From assembly GCA_001725215.1 (NCBI GenBank), contig MEFT01000001.1, positions 1 through 24,064 on the forward strand: DNA of 24,064 nucleotides, written 5' to 3'. Positions 21,232-24,064 of the stretch are shown piece by piece; within the stretch, counting starts at the first letter, position 1; each line of letters begins with the position of its first letter. The stretch comes from Clostridium sp. SCN 57-10. Lineage in GTDB: Bacteria; Bacillota; Clostridia; Oscillospirales; Butyricicoccaceae. The notes under the pieces were generated by a model. That model searched no databases, was not told the origin of the DNA, and saw only the letters and a list, made by a program, of their open reading frames with translations. The position numbers were made by a program, and so were the translations under genes.

Positions 21232-21250
21232 GCGTATCCTGTGGTATGAT
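21222..21250 (+). promoter_or_regulatory. Promoter of the EFR1-nucleotidyltransferase gene
   Basis: An extended -10, TGG plus TATGAT (21245-21250), lies 38 bases before the start codon. The -35 at 17-base spacing is poor (TTTCTT, 21222-21227) and is the T tract of the preceding terminator. Confidence 0.5.
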
Positions 21251-21288
21251 ACAGAAAGAATTTAAATGCTATTTTGGAGGAAACCGAC

Positions 21289-22944
21289 ATGAAAACCGCG
21301 CTGTGCTATTTTTCCGGAACGGGCAACACGCTTTTTGCCGCCCAGACTCTTGCTTCTCAGTTGGGTGACTGCGATTTTTTTCGTGTGTATGACGTACTGC
21401 GTGACCCCCATTTACTGGAAAGTTATCCACGCGTCGGTTTCCTGTTCCCCGTTTACGGCTGCGGCCTGCCGCACATCATCCGCGAGCTGATCCCCGCAAT
21501 CGGCGCCGAGCTGGAGGGCAAAGACTATTTCGCCGTGATCACGGCGGGCGCCATGCCGTGCGACGTGCCGAAGCAATTTCTTGATCTGATGAGCGAAAAC
21601 GGGCTTTATCTGCGCTATGTCACCACTGTCGACATGCCGGACAACTACACCGTTACCTTCACCGCGCCCAACGACCGCATGATCGAGCTTGCGATGCGCA
21701 CCGCGGAGCGAAAGCTCGCCGTCATCGCCGCCGACATCCAAAACAATGTCACGCGCCAGCCGCGCTTTGGTTTCAAAGGCTTTTCGGCGTTTAACCGCCT
21801 GTTTTTATCAGACGGTATTTCGCGCGATGAAAACTATATCCTCACCGCCGCCTGTGACGGCTGTGGCCTGTGTGCCAAGCTCTGCCCGGTGGATAATATC
21901 CGCATGGAAAACGGAAAACCCGTTTTCCTCCACCGCTGCGAGTTTTGCCTCGGCTGCTTTAACCGCTGCCCCAAAGGTGCCATCAACTATGGACGCAAGA
22001 CCATTCGTAAAAAGCGCTATGTCAATCCCAAGGTACGCTTTTTTGAGGAAGCGCCCGATGCCGAGCGTCCTACGCTTGTGGTGCTTGCCGCAGGCATGGG
22101 CAGCCGCTACGGCGGGCTCAAGCAATTGGACGAAGTCGGGCCCGGCGGCGAAACGGTGCTGTACGACGCGGCGCTTGCCGGCTTTGGCAAGGTGGTGTTC
22201 GTCATCCGCCCTGACATTGCAGACGCATTTGAGGCAAGCATCGGTGCACGTGCGCGCCGCCATATGGAGGTCGACTACGCATTTCAGAGGCTTGACGCGC
22301 TGCCCGACGAATATGCCCCTCCCGAAGGACGTATGAAACCCTGGGGTACAGGGCACGCCGTTCTCTGCGCGCGCGAGCAGGTCAATACGCCTTTTGCCGT
22401 CATCAATGCGGACGATTTCTACGGCCGAGACTGCTTCATGCGCCTCGCCTCTTTCTTGCGCAGCACAAGTGCCGGCAGCTACGCCATGGCCGGCTATCGC
22501 CTCGAAAACACGTTGAGCGAAGGCGGCGCGGTGTCCCGCGGAGTTTGCTCTGTCGCACATGGGCGGCTGCAAACCGTGCGCGAGCATACGGGCATTGCCC
22601 GCAGCCCCTTCGGTTTGATCGAGGGCAACGACGGCACCCATACCGTATCTCTCGCCCCCGACACGGTCGTCTCCATGAACGCCTGGGGCTTCCCCGCCGA
22701 AGTGTTTAGTGATCTTGCGCGCGGCTTCTCCGACTTTTTGGCGAAGCCCGAGGGCGATCCTCTCAAGCGCGAATATTACCTGCCTTATTTTGTTGACCAG
22801 CAGATTGCTGAAAAACGCGCAAGCGTATCCGTGCTTGAAACGGACGCCAAATGGTTCGGTGTGACTTACCGCGAAGACAGAGACGGCGTTTCAGCCGCCT
22901 TGCGCGGCCTGCATGAAGAAAGCGTTTATCCCCCGCTTGCCTAA
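21289..22944 (+). CDS. Fusion of EFR1-type flavodoxin/ferredoxin with a sugar nucleotidyltransferase
   Basis: The 551-residue frame joins two proteins usually separate. Residues 1-150 are flavodoxin-like with the FMN loop SGTGNT (9-14). Two [4Fe-4S] motifs follow: C189, C192, C195, C199-P and C217, C220, C223, C227-P, and the typical EFR1 ending YGRKTIRKKRYVNPKV (234-249). Residues 262-551 are a complete nucleotidyltransferase with AAGMGSRYGGLKQ (267-279), WGTGHAVL, NADDFYG, NAWGF and KWFGVTYRED. The likely reactions are electron transfer and NDP-sugar synthesis, with no known connection. The linker is only about 12 residues. GGAGG eight bases before the ATG at 21289 sets the start. The join could be an indel artefact (see findings), and four residues seem to be missing near residue 291. 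Confidence 0.85.
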   Translation: MKTALCYFSGTGNTLFAAQTLASQLGDCDFFRVYDVLRDPHLLESYPRVGFLFPVYGCGLPHIIRELIPAIGAELEGKDYFAVITAGAMPCDVPKQFLDLMSENGLYLRYVTTVDMPDNYTVTFTAPNDRMIELAMRTAERKLAVIAADIQNNVTRQPRFGFKGFSAFNRLFLSDGISRDENYILTAACDGCGLCAKLCPVDNIRMENGKPVFLHRCEFCLGCFNRCPKGAINYGRKTIRKKRYVNPKVRFFEEAPDAERPTLVVLAAGMGSRYGGLKQLDEVGPGGETVLYDAALAGFGKVVFVIRPDIADAFEASIGARARRHMEVDYAFQRLDALPDEYAPPEGRMKPWGTGHAVLCAREQVNTPFAVINADDFYGRDCFMRLASFLRSTSAGSYAMAGYRLENTLSEGGAVSRGVCSVAHGRLQTVREHTGIARSPFGLIEGNDGTHTVSLAPDTVVSMNAWGFPAEVFSDLARGFSDFLAKPEGDPLKREYYLPYFVDQQIAEKRASVSVLETDAKWFGVTYREDRDGVSAALRGLHEESVYPPLA

Positions 22945-22954
22945 TATCGCCCAC

Positions 22955-22991
22955 ATGCTCCTGCCACACCATGCGGCAGGAGCATTTATTT
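22955..22991 (+). terminator. Intrinsic terminator of the fusion gene
   Basis: ATGCTCCTGCC (22955-22965) pairs with GGCAGGAGCAT (22975-22985) around a 9-base loop, followed by TTATTTA. Confidence 0.8.
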
Positions 22992-23002
22992 ACCTGCTTT
23001 TG

Positions 23003-23042
23003 TGATGATGTCACTGATAATCAACTCATCATGGTTTATCAT
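23003..23042 (+). promoter_or_regulatory. Promoter region of the flavoprotein gene, with interleaved inverted repeats
   Basis: A possible promoter is CTGATA (23014-23019), 17 bases and TATCAT (23037-23042). Two inverted repeats overlap it: TGATAA/TTATCA (23015-23020, 23036-23041) and ATGATG/CATCAT (23005-23010, 23027-23032). They could bind a regulator. Confidence 0.4.
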
Positions 23043-23078
23043 AAAGGCATATTGGAAAAATATGCGGGAGGATTCATC

Positions 23079-24064
23079 ATGAGCAAAAAAGTTTTGATTG
23101 TCGGCGGTGTTGCCGGCGGCGCCAGTGCGGCGGCACGTCTTCGCCGCCTCGATGAAGATGCGGAGATCATCCTTTTTGAACGCGGCGACTATATTTCATA
23201 TGCAAACTGCGGCCTGCCCTATTATGTCGGCGGCGCAATCAAATCGCGCCCCGCGCTGCTGTTGCAGACGCCGGAGGGCATGAAAGCGAAATACCGCGTC
23301 GACGTGCGGGTGCGCAACGAGGTCGTAGCCATCGACCGTGGCGCAAAGACCGTCACCGTGCGCCGCACAGACAGCGGCGAAACCTACACAGAACGCTATG
23401 ATACCCTTGTACTTTCGACCGGCTCCTCGCCGCTTAAGCCCCCCATCCCCGGCATTGACGGCGACCGTATTTTGACTCTTTGGACCGTGCCCGATACCGA
23501 TCGCGTGAAGGCGATGCTCACCGAGCAGAACATCAAGTCCGCCGTCGTCGTGGGCGGCGGTTTCATCGGCCTTGAAATGGCGGAAAATTTACACGCGGCA
23601 GGTGTTTCGGTCACCGTCGTCGAAATGCTCGATCAGGTCATGGCTCCCCTTGATTACGAAATGGCGCAGCTTCTGCACGAGCACCTGACCCAGAACGGCG
23701 TGCAGCTCTCTCTGGGCGACGGCGTCGCTTCGTTTGACCATACCGCTTCGGGCGTAACGGTCAACCTCTCGAGCGGCAAAACCGTTTCCGCCGACCTTGT
23801 CATTCTCTCCATCGGCGTGCGTCCCAACGGCGAGCTGGCGCGCAGCGCCGGTCTTGCGGTCAATCAGCGCGGCGGTATCGTCGTTGACGACATGCTGCGC
23901 ACCTCCGATCCCGATATTTACGCCGTCGGCGACGTTATTGAGGTCGAAGATTTCGTATCCAAGACCCCGACCATGATCCCGCTGGCCGGCCCCGCCAACA
24001 AGCAGGGGCGCATCGCCGCCGATAACATCGCGGGCGGGCAGGAGCGCTATGCGGGCACACAGGG
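23079..24064 (+). CDS. CoA-disulfide-reductase-like FAD/NAD(P) oxidoreductase (partial, runs off right edge)
   Basis: The first 328 codons are present and the frame is open at the window end. The protein begins MSKKVLIVGGVAGGASAAAR, an FAD-binding Rossmann motif. SYANCGLPYYVGG holds the single redox Cys44 characteristic of CoA-disulfide reductases, NADH peroxidases and related enzymes. A second nucleotide motif VVVGGGFIGLEMAE binds NAD(P)H, and DIYAVGDVIEVED belongs to the second FAD site. These enzymes reduce CoA disulfide, polysulfide or peroxide. Some relatives carry a C-terminal rhodanese domain, which would lie beyond the edge. GGGAGGA lies 6 bases before the ATG. Confidence 0.9.
   Translation, partial: MSKKVLIVGGVAGGASAAARLRRLDEDAEIILFERGDYISYANCGLPYYVGGAIKSRPALLLQTPEGMKAKYRVDVRVRNEVVAIDRGAKTVTVRRTDSGETYTERYDTLVLSTGSSPLKPPIPGIDGDRILTLWTVPDTDRVKAMLTEQNIKSAVVVGGGFIGLEMAENLHAAGVSVTVVEMLDQVMAPLDYEMAQLLHEHLTQNGVQLSLGDGVASFDHTASGVTVNLSSGKTVSADLVILSIGVRPNGELARSAGLAVNQRGGIVVDDMLRTSDPDIYAVGDVIEVEDFVSKTPTMIPLAGPANKQGRIAADNIAGGQERYAGTQ

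Noticed and set aside
1..24064. CRISPR arrays, insertion sequences, prophage genes, tRNA genes
   Set aside because: I looked for spaced direct repeats, transposase motifs, phage structural genes and cloverleaf patterns with CCA ends and found none.

Overview
The window looks like the chromosome of an endospore-forming member of the Clostridia with fairly high GC (mid-50s percent by eye), perhaps an Oscillospiraceae- or Christensenellales-type gut bacterium. The signs are a spoIIR gene, GGAGG-type ribosome sites, TTGACA/TATAAT promoters with many extended -10 elements, ECF-type S components without their own ATPases, an archaeal-type aspartyl-tRNA synthetase and several clostridial families of unknown function (DUF362, DUF378, DUF421/DUF4363, DUF4430, DUF4830, DUF6514). 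I see no phage, insertion sequence, CRISPR array, tRNA or rRNA inside the window.

Left part, minus strand (1-3655): an operon of PHP-type histidinol phosphatase, DUF362 ferredoxin protein and ispE, then spoIIR behind what looks like a forespore sigma promoter. The first 135 bases carry two consensus promoters in tandem that fire out of the left edge, an arrangement typical of rRNA or tRNA operons.

3775-8249, plus strand: a small DUF378 membrane protein and an SDR oxidoreductase; a cobalamin riboswitch with a leader terminator in front of a DUF4430 protein and an ECF S component, together a likely corrinoid uptake unit; an archaeal-type aspS preceded by a 14-codon leader ORF with three consecutive Asp codons and a terminator/antiterminator pair, which reads as ribosome-mediated attenuation; and nrdR. 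A DUF421/DUF4363 pair follows on the minus strand (8364-9417).

9544-13989, plus strand: a CoA-transferase with a second ECF S component, asd-dapA (first steps of lysine/diaminopimelate synthesis), and ridA. DUF6514 lies opposite (14201-14494) with a palindrome inside its promoter. An AT-rich gap (14495-14936) separates it from a CitA/DcuS-type two-component system whose kinase mRNA seems to be leaderless.

17381-24064, plus strand: a beta-lactamase-fold serine hydrolase without a signal peptide, an EF-G paralogue that seems to lack a G-domain helix, a DUF4830 protein, a fusion of an EFR1-type flavodoxin/ferredoxin with a sugar nucleotidyltransferase, and the first 328 codons of a CoA-disulfide-reductase-like flavoprotein that runs off the right edge.

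The observations most worth following are the Asp-codon leader in front of aspS and the EFR1-nucleotidyltransferase fusion. The fusion must first be separated from a sequencing or assembly artefact.
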